From an uncultured Bacteroidales bacterium (GTDB lineage Bacteria > Bacteroidota > Bacteroidia > Bacteroidales > F082): a stretch of 64,000 nt of DNA. The stretch covers positions 93,355-157,354 of the forward strand of contig ONKA01000004.1 of NCBI GenBank assembly GCA_900318265.1, given 5' to 3'. Below are positions 8,792 to 16,711 of this stretch, piece by piece (the stretch's first letter is position 1; each line of letters opens with the position of its first letter). The position numbers were made by a program, and so were the translations under genes. The notes beneath the pieces were generated by a model. That model saw nothing but the letters and a program-made list of their open reading frames with translations. It was not told the origin of the DNA and did not search any database.

Positions 8792-9354
8792 GAATCATTA
8801 GAGGAAGATACCAACGCCGACAGATTACCGCCCAAAACAATCTGCCTGTGCGCCCCACCACCGACATGGCCAAGGAAAGCCTGTTCAATATCATTGAGAA
8901 CCATTTCGACTTTGAGGAAACCGAGGCCTTAGACCTCTTTGCCGGTACGGGCAACATTTCATACGAACTGGTCTCAAGAGGCTGCCCGAAAGTGGTGGCA
9001 GTCGACCAAGACTTCGGCTGCGTAAGGTTCATCCGAGAGACGGCCAACAAACTCAACATGAAGGAGTTGCTTGTTGTCCGTTCCGACGTATTCCGTTTCT
9101 TGGACAAACATCAGATGCAATACGATCTCATCTTCGCCGACCCGCCCTACGACTGCGAGCACTACAACGAGCTAGTCAACCTCATCTTTGAACGCAACCT
9201 GCTGCGCGAAGGCGGAATGTTTGTCTTGGAACACGACAAATACCAAAGCTTTGAAGAGCATCCCCATTTCATGGAACAGCGTCATTATGGCAAAGTGAAT
9301 TTCACTTTCTTTGCGCAGACCATCGAAGAAGAATCAGAGGAAGAGGAAGAATAA
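8788..9354 (+). CDS. rsmD: 16S rRNA (guanine-N2)-methyltransferase RsmD
   Basis: This 188-residue enzyme matches RsmD, which methylates G966 of 16S rRNA using S-adenosylmethionine. The start MRIIRGRYQRRQI and the segment RPTTDMAKESLFNII are diagnostic. The SAM-binding motif I is DLFAGTGNISYELVSRG and the catalytic motif is DPPYD (about residues 117-121). The C-terminus ends in an acidic run (EEESEEEEE), a local extension. It is the last gene of a three-gene operon. Confidence 0.94.
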   Translation: MRIIRGRYQRRQITAQNNLPVRPTTDMAKESLFNIIENHFDFEETEALDLFAGTGNISYELVSRGCPKVVAVDQDFGCVRFIRETANKLNMKELLVVRSDVFRFLDKHQMQYDLIFADPPYDCEHYNELVNLIFERNLLREGGMFVLEHDKYQSFEEHPHFMEQRHYGKVNFTFFAQTIEEESEEEEE

Positions 9355-9365
9355 CACCTTATTAA

Positions 9366-11153
9366 TTAAATATACCCGAAGCGTTTCCTGACGATTTCCT
9401 TCTCTTCGTCGCTGCTGTCGCGGAAGAGCGGCATCACCTCGTCCTCGGGGAAGTCGGTGAAGGTGAGGAAAAGCAACGAATCCAAGGTGTCGTTGAAGTC
9501 GGGGTCGACATTGAAGCACAAGAACTTGGCATTCAGTTTCAGATATTTCTTGAACAAGGTGGGCAGGCGGTACTGGCCGTTGCTCAGGCGGAACATGAAC
9601 TTGTCGAACTTGTCGATACTATCCATATTACCTTTCATCAGCACATCAGCATCCACCTTAATGAAATCCTCATGGAAAGGCGTCATCGGCATAGCCATGT
9701 GGGCGAGTTCCTCACTCACGGGGTGCTTCTCGGTGACATACTTCACAATCATGCTCATATAGAACTTGGGATACCATGAGCTGATGCTCACCGGGCCAAT
9801 GAAATGGTTGATGTTGGGATAGCGCACCACCACATCCGACAAGCCACGCAACAAGAGCACCAGGGGCAAAACCTCTTTCTGATAGTCGAGCGTGACGAAC
9901 GAGCGTCCCAACTCAATAGTATGCTCCAAGTAGGGAACAAAAGCCTCTTTGAAATTGACCAATGTGCTGACATAAAAGCCTTTTATGCCATACTTTGGAA
10001 CGATGTCGCTGCCAATTCCCAAACGATAGCAACCTGCGATCTTCTGCTTCACCTTGTCCCAAAGGATAAGATGCTTGAAATGGTTGTCGAATTCATCTTG
10101 GTCGAGACTCTTACCAGTACCTTCGCCGATGGCGCGGAACGTTTCCTCGCGCAAGCGTGCGATTTCGTGCATTAGGTTCGGTATATCCTCATAATCGGCC
10201 AGATAACAGTCATAGTCAGAGGCGGAATAGAGGAACGACTTCTCGCGGATGGCATCCAATTCGGCCAACATAAGCGACAAATCCGTAGGAACGTCTATTT
10301 CGCATTGATTGGCCTCTTTCTTCTCAGCTGTCTTTGCCGGTATGTTGGCCTCCAGAGCGTATGAACGGCTACGCAGATAAGCGGCTAAGTCGGCAGGCTT
10401 CTCGTAAGTGGCAATCTCGGCAGGAAGGATGGGTTTGCCAATCTGCAGGTTAAAACACTGATCGTGCTTGTTGGCCAACTCACGCGTCAGGCGTGCCGTG
10501 CCCAACATGGGGTGAATCTTGTCGACCGCATAAAACAGCTTCGAGTTGCGTCCATCCCAAAAAACAGGGATGACGGGTACACCAGCATTCTTGATGATAC
10601 GGGCAATGGACGTGCTCCAAGCTAAATCCTCAGGGTAATCATGACCATGGTAGCGCGACACTTCGCCTGCGGGAAATACGCCCAAACCATAACCCGATGC
10701 GATATGTTGTATGGCGCCCTTGATGCCACCCACGCTGCTCTTCCATTCCGGATTATCGGTAAATGGGTTCACCGCAAAGAAGCATTCCTTAAGATTCGGA
10801 ATGTGCGCCAAGATGAAGTTGGCCATCAGCTTGAAATCGGGACGCACTTTGGCGATAGCGCTCAAAAGCATCACGCCCTCGATGCCACCGAAGGGATGGT
10901 TGCTCACCATGACAAAACCGCCCTCCTTAGGGATGCTCTCCAATTGTTCTGGATTAATATCAATTGTGATGCCCATGTTTTCGAGGAGATGGTCGGCAAA
11001 CTCAGCACCTTGATAATCGGCTGCACCGTCAAAGAGGCGGTTGATTTTGCCCAGGCCCATTACACCATAGGCCAACCCTGCCACACAAGTGCCGAAGAAG
11101 CCTTTCATTCCAAAGGCCTTTTTCAAATCCGCATTGGTTACAACTTTTCGCAT
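9366..11153 (-). CDS. Bifunctional acyltransferase: PlsC domain plus OlsB-like N-acyltransferase
   Basis: This 595-residue protein joins two acyltransferase modules. The N-terminal half (about 1-260) is a PlsC-like lysophospholipid acyltransferase with SNHPFGGIEGV in place of the usual His-x-Asp motif block, and an FPAGEVSRY segment. The C-terminal half (about 310-560) resembles the OlsB/GNAT-like acyl-ACP-dependent N-acyltransferase, with DEFDxHxxHLILWD and YRLGIG. Together this is the layout of OlsF/GlsF-type enzymes that make ornithine or glycine lipids: the C-terminal half would acylate the amine and the N-terminal half the hydroxyl. The acceptor amino acid cannot be told from sequence. 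Confidence 0.8.
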   Translation of the reverse strand: MRKVVTNADLKKAFGMKGFFGTCVAGLAYGVMGLGKINRLFDGAADYQGAEFADHLLENMGITIDINPEQLESIPKEGGFVMVSNHPFGGIEGVMLLSAIAKVRPDFKLMANFILAHIPNLKECFFAVNPFTDNPEWKSSVGGIKGAIQHIASGYGLGVFPAGEVSRYHGHDYPEDLAWSTSIARIIKNAGVPVIPVFWDGRNSKLFYAVDKIHPMLGTARLTRELANKHDQCFNLQIGKPILPAEIATYEKPADLAAYLRSRSYALEANIPAKTAEKKEANQCEIDVPTDLSLMLAELDAIREKSFLYSASDYDCYLADYEDIPNLMHEIARLREETFRAIGEGTGKSLDQDEFDNHFKHLILWDKVKQKIAGCYRLGIGSDIVPKYGIKGFYVSTLVNFKEAFVPYLEHTIELGRSFVTLDYQKEVLPLVLLLRGLSDVVVRYPNINHFIGPVSISSWYPKFYMSMIVKYVTEKHPVSEELAHMAMPMTPFHEDFIKVDADVLMKGNMDSIDKFDKFMFRLSNGQYRLPTLFKKYLKLNAKFLCFNVDPDFNDTLDSLLFLTFTDFPEDEVMPLFRDSSDEEKEIVRKRFGYI

Positions 11154-11188
11154 GGTCGATGAGCTAAATCACACATTATTTCAAACTG

Positions 11189-11196
11189 CAAAGATA
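11189..11196 (-). promoter_or_regulatory. Promoter -7 box for the bifunctional acyltransferase
   Basis: The minus strand reads TATCTTTG, 36 bases upstream of the start at 11153. Confidence 0.55.
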
Positions 11197-11270
11197 AGGA
11201 TTTTTCAATCGCAGTATCTTTTTTTCCTATAAAAACAGCTATTCCTCCGCCTATCCACACAAGAAAAGCG

Positions 11271-11278
11271 TATTTTTG
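11271..11278 (+). promoter_or_regulatory. Promoter -7 box for the RluE-type gene
   Basis: TATTTTTG lies 29 bases before the ATG at 11307, divergent from the acyltransferase promoter. Confidence 0.6.
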
Positions 11279-11306
11279 CCTTTGATTTAATCCGAAAGAC
11301 AGCATT

Positions 11307-11852
11307 ATGGTGATATTGTTCAACAAGCCCTTTGGCGTCCTCAGCCAGTTCACTCCCGAAGCCGGGCACCAGGCGCTCGACGAATTCGGTTTCCCCGCTG
11401 GAGTGTATGCGGCAGGTCGCCTCGACCACGATAGTGAGGGTGCCTTGCTCCTCACCGACGAGGGAAGGCTCATCAAAAAGCTGTTGGATCCAAAATTCGA
11501 GCATCCACGCACCTATCTGGCTCAGGTGGACGGACAAATCACCCAAGAGGCAGTCGATCAATTGAAAAAAGGCGTCACCATCAAAGGTTACCACACCAAA
11601 CCTTGCCAGGCTGAGATTGTCGATGCCCCAGAGAACCTTTGGGAACGGGTGCCGCCCATCCGCTACCGTGCCAATATCCCTACCAGCTGGATTCGGCTCA
11701 CCCTCATCGAAGGCAAGAACCGCCAGGTGCGCCACATGACCGCCGCGGTAGGGTTTCCCACATTGCGCTTAATTCGAGTAAAGATAGGAAACATTTCACT
11801 TGACGAACTGCAACCTGGCCAATGGAGAATTGTTAACGAGCGAGTGATTTAA
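11307..11852 (+). CDS. rluE: 23S rRNA pseudouridine synthase, RsuA/RluE type
   Basis: This 181-residue protein has the RluE-like form of the RsuA family: no S4 domain, starting directly with LFNKPFGVLSQF. The catalytic motif AAGRLDHDSEGALLLTDEG contains the nucleophilic Asp. The second conserved block is LIEGKNRQVRHMTAAVGFPTLRLIRVKIG. It isomerises a uridine in 23S rRNA; in Escherichia coli RluE acts on U2457, and the same target is likely here but not proven. It is convergent with the HEFGH protein gene. Confidence 0.9.
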   Translation: MVILFNKPFGVLSQFTPEAGHQALDEFGFPAGVYAAGRLDHDSEGALLLTDEGRLIKKLLDPKFEHPRTYLAQVDGQITQEAVDQLKKGVTIKGYHTKPCQAEIVDAPENLWERVPPIRYRANIPTSWIRLTLIEGKNRQVRHMTAAVGFPTLRLIRVKIGNISLDELQPGQWRIVNERVI

Positions 11853-11864
11853 TAGCACTATGGC

Positions 11865-12425
11865 TTAGGCATGGTTTTCTGTCGGATAGCCCTTCTCGTT
11901 CCAAGCCATGCTATAATGCTTGGCAAAATACCGTTTTGCATGCCGATTGGCACGGGTTTCGGTCCAAAAAACATCATGGTCGCCCTTGCCGAGCGTGTTC
12001 ATCAGGCTGGGTAGCCCGATGAACAAGAGGTAGGCCCAGCCGAAACGCTGGCTGTCGACGGTATGTCCAAATTCATGCATACAAATCTGGTTTCCCAAGA
12101 TATACTGTTCGCCTTCGCCCCGCATCCAACTACCGGCCCACAGGCCGACAAAGGTACCCAACGAAACACCCACACTATATTTATAGTCTTTTTTCGTCAC
12201 AAAGGTGATACCGCCCAACACATCCACACGGTCGGCCTTGCCTACCAGTGCACGCATAAGCGAATTAAGCCATCCAACCAACGTTTGCGGCAGCTCCCAA
12301 GTAAACCGCGAAAGCAGTTGGAAGACGCGTCCCATGGCCGACCGTTTATTGTCGGTCAAGAAGAGCCCGCGCGTGATTTGGGCAACAAGGCGAAGCCTAT
12401 GCGACATAGATGGGGTCATCGGCAA
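11865..12425 (-). CDS. Putative membrane-associated protein with HEFGH zinc-site motif
   Basis: This protein of up to 186 residues carries one HEFGHT motif (about residues 117-122), the HExxH pattern of zinc metallopeptidases, and a later acidic-plus-basic segment WTETRANRHAKRYF that could supply the third ligand. Two hydrophobic stretches flank the motif (LGTFVGLWAGSWM and YLLFIGLPSLM), so it may be membrane-bound. The first 30 residues are unusual; Met at 12335 (MGRVFQLLSRF) is a plausible alternative start. The substrate is unknown, and it could be a non-proteolytic relative. Confidence 0.65.
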   Translation of the reverse strand: MPMTPSMSHRLRLVAQITRGLFLTDNKRSAMGRVFQLLSRFTWELPQTLVGWLNSLMRALVGKADRVDVLGGITFVTKKDYKYSVGVSLGTFVGLWAGSWMRGEGEQYILGNQICMHEFGHTVDSQRFGWAYLLFIGLPSLMNTLGKGDHDVFWTETRANRHAKRYFAKHYSMAWNEKGYPTENHA

Positions 12426-12471
12426 CTATAAGTTTTAATCTGTAACGTAAAATCATCCATAAAAAGAGAAA

Positions 12472-12500
12472 GAGGACAAAGGAAACATTCCCCTGTCCTC
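12472..12500 (-). terminator. Probable intrinsic terminator of the small periplasmic protein gene
   Basis: The arms GAGGACA and TGTCCTC close a hairpin with further internal pairing. On the minus strand it is followed by TTTCTCTTTTT. It lies 23 bases past the stop at 12523. Confidence 0.65.
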
Positions 12501-12522
12501 AATCTAATTCAATGATCGGTTC

Positions 12523-12897
12523 TTAGCCTTTTCTCTTCAGAGCGTTGGCGAGCTTATCCTTAAGCTTCAAGAACTTTTCCATCTGAGCTTTGGTCAAACT
12601 CTCCTTGGCTTTTTCAAGCTTGGCTTGGAGTTCTTGAGCCTTCTTCAGAGGAGTAGCCCAATCGGGAGCCTTGGCGTTGGTTTCGCTAGCTTTCAGAGCC
12701 TTTTCGTAGTTCTCAATGTACTTGTTGATGTAGGACTCGTAATCCTTGATCATCTGATCGTAGTTTTCAGCCGGCTTAACTGCCTTTTGGGTTGAAGCAG
12801 TGGGCTTGGTGGCTTTTGAAGCACTTTGTGCATTGGCATTGAAGGCGAAACCTCCGACTAAGAGAGCCATGACAGCAAAAGCGATAATCTTCTTCAT
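12523..12897 (-). CDS. Small secreted lysine-rich helical protein
   Basis: This 124-residue protein has a clear signal peptide (MKKIIAFAVMALLVGGFAFNANAQ) cut after AQ. The mature part has a Ser/Thr/Lys linker and then a helical, coiled-coil-like region rich in Lys, Glu and Leu. I do not recognise a family. The start at 12897 was chosen because it gives a clean signal peptide, and a promoter lies 91 bases upstream, leaving a leader of about 85 bases. It is followed by its own terminator. Confidence 0.8.
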   Translation of the reverse strand: MKKIIAFAVMALLVGGFAFNANAQSASKATKPTASTQKAVKPAENYDQMIKDYESYINKYIENYEKALKASETNAKAPDWATPLKKAQELQAKLEKAKESLTKAQMEKFLKLKDKLANALKRKG

Positions 12898-12987
12898 CTT
12901 GTAATCCCTATATGTGTGTCGGGCGCAACTTTTAATTGAGTGCCTACTCGTGAGCTTTTCGGCTTCCGCTATACTATTATTCAGCTG

Positions 12988-12995
12988 CAAATATA
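12988..12995 (-). promoter_or_regulatory. Promoter -7 box for the small secreted protein
   Basis: The minus strand reads TATATTTG. The stretch from here to 13209 contains A/T-rich sequence and no gene I can support. Confidence 0.5.
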
Positions 12996-13209
12996 CACTT
13001 TATTTTGAAATCTCATCTAAAAGTGATTTTTTTAGCTCTGCCGTAAAACTTTCCAAAAAGCATGCCAAAAAAACAAGTCCAAATAAAAAAATTGAAAAGG
13101 AAAGGCGTTTTTGCGTAATTTTACTTACGCCGAACAAGGGGTTTGTCGTGCCAACCCTCATTTCAGTGCTGACAAACACATTGTTTTTGGCATAATATTG
13201 GACTTTTTT

Positions 13210-14934
13210 TCACTCGCCCAACAAAGCAAGCTTTTTCCGCGCCGGCTTGTAACTTAGTTCCGCAGCCTTCTTAATCCGAGCAAGCGCCTCCTTTGTGTTT
13301 TGTTTCACGCCTTTCCCTTCGAGATAGAAAAGACCTGTTTTGTATTGTGCGTCGATTTCACCTCGACGTGCAAGTTGGGCATACCACTTATAGGCTTCTT
13401 TATAGTCCTGCTTTACAACCTCGCCTTGTTCATACAATTCAGCGAGTTGTCTTATCGCATAAAGATATCCAAATTGCGCTGCCTTCTTATACCATTTAAT
13501 GGCTTGTTGATAATTTTGGCTAATCCCATCTCCGAAGAAATAACTCTCTGCAATATCGCACAATTCAGCACCTGTAGCTGGGAGGGTCAAAATGATGCGT
13601 CCTGCCTTCTCATACCATCGGGCTGCTATCACGTCGCTTTGCTTCACTCCCTTGCCTTCATGATAACACAATCCCAATCTTTTACAGGCACGCCATGCGT
13701 CTTTAGGCATCATACGCCAAGAATCATTATCGGTATGCTGAGCCGATTTCCGATACCATTTAACCGCTTCTTGATCGTTTTGCGCCACGCCCTCTCCGTT
13801 GCTGTAGAACTCACCCAGCATATACTGCGATAGGGCACGGCCTTGCTCTGCCGATTTCCTGTACCACTTGAATGCTTCCTCTTTGTTTTGTTCAACTTTA
13901 TCACCTTGGTAATACAGCTCACCCAACTTGAATTGTGCTTCCTCATGGCCTTGCTCAGCTGCCTTGGTAAACCATTTGACAGCTATGTCAAGATTCTTTC
14001 TAACGCATTCGCCATCAAAATAGAAGTACCCAAGGCAATACTGGGCATAAGGATCTCCTTGCTCTGCATATTTCTTGAACAACCTGAATGCCTCTTTGGT
14101 GGTCCACTGCTTTCCGTCTTCGTATGTGTAGGGATAACCTATCATATCCAAGTCGGATTTATCAAGATAATCAGTGGTTTCGATATAATGCATCCACCAG
14201 TAAAACGATTCTTCTTTGTCTTGCTTGACATGGTCCCCTCTATACAGAAAATCGGAAAGCAAATATTGAGCCTCCGTATCACCGCCTTGAGCGGCTTTTC
14301 TGTACCATTTGATTCCCTTTTGATCATCCACATCCCCTATCCCGACGCCGACAATAGTGTCGTTAATATAGGCCTCGGCAATCCTGCATTGGGCCCACGC
14401 ATCACCGTGATCAGCCAGGTTGTGGAGGTATCTCAACATGGTTTCGCCATCACCATCGGGGCAGCCATTTTCACCAATATGAAGCCAAATCGTACTTGCC
14501 ACGTACTTTTGCGCCTCCAAGTCCCCTTGTTCGGCCAATGCCCACATTTTCCTATACTCCTCCGTATCTTGTGGGCCGAATCCCGCACCCACCACAATCC
14601 AATCATCCAAATCGGTCCCAACGATACCAATGCCTTTGCCTGAATTGATGTCAGCAAGCCTTTCAAGACGAAGCTTAGCTTCTTCGCTGCGTTTTCCGCC
14701 TGCTTTGACTACGGCCGCAAAGCATTTTGCTGCTTCTACAAGGTCTTTCTCAATACCCTTCCCCTCATAATACAGAAGAGCCAAATAGTAGAGTGCCGTT
14801 GTATAACCCAATTCGGCCGCATCTTTGTAGCATTTGGCAGCAGATTCATATTTCCTGCAGCAATGAAAATGCCATCCTTGTTTGTACAATTCTTCCGCCT
14901 TTGTTTTTTGATTGTTTGTGTCGTTAGCTTCCAT
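13210..14934 (-). CDS. Sel1-repeat protein, 574 residues
   Basis: The protein is a tandem array of about a dozen Sel1-like (TPR-related) helical repeats, with recurring patterns such as A-Q-Y-x-L-G-x-x-Y-x-x-G-x-x-V-x-Q and A-x-K-W-Y-R-K-A-A-E-Q-G. Clear examples are AQFKLGELYYQGDKVEQN and SQYMLGEFYSNGEGVAQN. There is no signal peptide at the chosen start (MEANDTNNQKTKAEELYKQG), so it is probably cytoplasmic. Such solenoids bind other proteins; in some bacteria they belong to effector or stress pathways. The start at 14934 was preferred over an upstream one because the first 35 codons would lie in the preceding gene. It overlaps that gene by 11 bases. Confidence 0.88.
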   Translation of the reverse strand: MEANDTNNQKTKAEELYKQGWHFHCCRKYESAAKCYKDAAELGYTTALYYLALLYYEGKGIEKDLVEAAKCFAAVVKAGGKRSEEAKLRLERLADINSGKGIGIVGTDLDDWIVVGAGFGPQDTEEYRKMWALAEQGDLEAQKYVASTIWLHIGENGCPDGDGETMLRYLHNLADHGDAWAQCRIAEAYINDTIVGVGIGDVDDQKGIKWYRKAAQGGDTEAQYLLSDFLYRGDHVKQDKEESFYWWMHYIETTDYLDKSDLDMIGYPYTYEDGKQWTTKEAFRLFKKYAEQGDPYAQYCLGYFYFDGECVRKNLDIAVKWFTKAAEQGHEEAQFKLGELYYQGDKVEQNKEEAFKWYRKSAEQGRALSQYMLGEFYSNGEGVAQNDQEAVKWYRKSAQHTDNDSWRMMPKDAWRACKRLGLCYHEGKGVKQSDVIAARWYEKAGRIILTLPATGAELCDIAESYFFGDGISQNYQQAIKWYKKAAQFGYLYAIRQLAELYEQGEVVKQDYKEAYKWYAQLARRGEIDAQYKTGLFYLEGKGVKQNTKEALARIKKAAELSYKPARKKLALLGE

Positions 14935-15727
14935 AATTGATAGTTTGTTGTATTGTTTTATTAATAAAGTCCAAATTGATTTCACCGCAGCTATGGTATG
15001 ATGGCAAAAAGCCATCTGCATCCATCTGATACTCACCATTTCTTAACCTTTCGGCTTCCTGATGCCATCCAGCTTTTTCAGCCCACTCCAAAGCTTTTTC
15101 ATGGTCTTTCTTTGTGCCACATCCAATTTTATAGCACCCAGAAAGGGAATACATCGCCTCTTCGTGCCCCAATTCCGCAGCTCTTTTAAACCACACGAAA
15201 GCTCTCTTCTGGTAATGTCTAATGCCCCATCTGCATGAATTATATATGGTGCCGAGCATATACATCGCATCGACGTTGCCTTGAACAGCTGCCTTTTTGA
15301 GCCAAAGTGCCGCCTCATGTTTGCGACTTCTCCATCCCTTTAATTGAAAATCATATTCGTGATAAAGGTATCCAAGTTCGTATTGCATATCAGGGTAACC
15401 ATATTGCGCCAATACCTTCAAGTAATCCAAAGCCTTTTCTCCATCCATTTCCACCCCAATTCCATGATCATAAGCGTAATACATCCAATAAATAGCATCT
15501 TGGTTGCCTTCCTCACACGCGGGTAGCAACACATTATTAATAATGTTCAACAAGCGCTTTTTCGTCTTGCGTGTCCAAGGGCGATACACCTCTTCATAGT
15601 TCCAGCAGTCAAACAAGTATTGGATTGCTTCCTCAAGTGGGGTATGAGGCTCAGCATCTTCTGCATAAGGAAAATAAGTGAGGGTGAAATCACCCTCGGG
15701 AGTGATGTTGGGGTTTGTTGTTTTCAT
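14924..15727 (-). CDS. Sel1-repeat protein, 267 residues
   Basis: This is a shorter relative of the neighbouring protein. After an N-terminal region without clear repeats (about 1-95), four or five Sel1 units follow, for example AMYMLGTIYNSCRWGIRHYQKRAFVWFKRAAELGHEEAM. No signal peptide is seen. Its stop overlaps the start of the 574-residue gene by 11 bases, so the two form an operon and may act together. The start MKTTNPNITPEGDF at 15727 was chosen because the frame upstream runs through a strong hairpin. Confidence 0.85.
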   Translation of the reverse strand: MKTTNPNITPEGDFTLTYFPYAEDAEPHTPLEEAIQYLFDCWNYEEVYRPWTRKTKKRLLNIINNVLLPACEEGNQDAIYWMYYAYDHGIGVEMDGEKALDYLKVLAQYGYPDMQYELGYLYHEYDFQLKGWRSRKHEAALWLKKAAVQGNVDAMYMLGTIYNSCRWGIRHYQKRAFVWFKRAAELGHEEAMYSLSGCYKIGCGTKKDHEKALEWAEKAGWHQEAERLRNGEYQMDADGFLPSYHSCGEINLDFINKTIQQTINYGS

Positions 15728-15752
15728 AGGATTTTCAGTTTTCAAAGGTTTC

Positions 15753-15779
15753 CTGGGTGTCTGCCTAGCAGACACCCAG
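15753..15779. terminator. Strong 12-bp hairpin between small protein and Sel1 genes
   Basis: CTGGGTGTCTGC and GCAGACACCCAG pair perfectly around a three-base loop. On the minus strand it lies between the stop of the 132-residue gene and the start of the Sel1 gene but is not followed by a T run. It may therefore be an attenuator or RNA-stability element rather than a classic terminator. Confidence 0.55.
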
Positions 15780-15788
15780 TGTGAACAT

Positions 15789-16187
15789 TTAGGCAGCCTG
15801 TTTGTTCTCATTCGATAGATGGGGTAACTGTGTCGCTCTCTTTGACGCCACACATCGAGCATACGACCTCACCTGACGATCAGCGTAGGTCTTCCCCCTT
15901 CTAGTCACAGGGACCAAACAGTAGTAAACAAACGAGTTGCTTTCATAGATGAAGGCACAGATGTTTCCCAACGAGTCCTTCAAGCGGGAAGGTTCATTAT
16001 GAGCTTTCTCAAGCAAGGCATTAACCGTCATTTTCTGGAGGGTCAGCAGCTTGTGCTGATACACCGCATCGCCGTCTGTCAGTTGCTCGAACCAGAAGTT
16101 GCCATTGCTGACGATTTGATAGGTTACAGTACCGATGGCTTTAGCCACCTCAACAAACTCAGTTTTGTTTACCTTTTTAGTTTCCAT
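15789..16187 (-). CDS. Small protein of the EQLTDG family, copy 1
   Basis: This 132-residue protein is not a family I recognise, but it is a clear distant paralogue of the protein at 23665-24051. Shared features are the start (METKKVNKTEF versus MEKQTITKAKF), Y-x-I-V at about residue 24, F/Y-EQLTDG-x-x-VYQ-x-KL-x-x-LQ at about 33-52, and a YYLVP-type segment near 85-90. The C-terminal 30 residues are rich in Arg and Ala and differ between copies. No signal peptide or membrane segment is visible. It lies directly upstream of the Sel1 pair. Confidence 0.75.
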   Translation of the reverse strand: METKKVNKTEFVEVAKAIGTVTYQIVSNGNFWFEQLTDGDAVYQHKLLTLQKMTVNALLEKAHNEPSRLKDSLGNICAFIYESNSFVYYCLVPVTRRGKTYADRQVRSYARCVASKRATQLPHLSNENKQAA

Positions 16188-16244
16188 GTTTATAAAGTTT
16201 TAGTTAATAATAGTGTTTGTGATTTTATTTTCTATCTGATTGGC

Positions 16245-16460
16245 TTAATTATTAATAATGTATATGATGGCGATGATGAACACTACGACACCCACAACGG
16301 TGATGATGCCATAGATACCCGCTCCAGCAAAGAGGGCACCGACTTGTTGGAAAAAACCGCAAAGCAGTTCGAACAGTCCTTTGAGGATGCTTCCGACAAG
16401 GGCGATGATGAAGGCAACCACGAACATGATGACGAGTAAGATAATGAAGAAATCTTCCAT
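16245..16460 (-). CDS. Small integral membrane protein, 71 residues
   Basis: Two hydrophobic segments (about residues 4-27 and 45-68) are joined by a short loop containing FELLCGFFQQVGALFAG. The composition is dominated by Ile, Val, Phe and Gly, with almost no charge after residue 3. I recognise no family. A location in the inner membrane is likely. It is encoded upstream of the 132-residue protein on the same strand, 57 bases away. Confidence 0.65.
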   Translation of the reverse strand: MEDFFIILLVIMFVVAFIIALVGSILKGLFELLCGFFQQVGALFAGAGIYGIITVVGVVVFIIAIIYIINN

Positions 16461-16711
16461 TGGCGTTTGATTTTTTAGTTGTTGAAGTATATAGTGATCC
16501 CACCCATATTATTATTTATAATAATATTACATTTTTTCATTTCTACTATTTATTTCGGACTGCAAAATAACAACAAAGGTGTGCAATTAAAATACACAGG
16601 ATAAAATTATAATAATCCCAATGAAACTTTTTAATTTTTCAGGTGCGAAAAATAATTGCACATGTCTTTGCTTTCTTTGCGGCATCGTTCAACCGCCAAA
16701 TCTTTATCATC

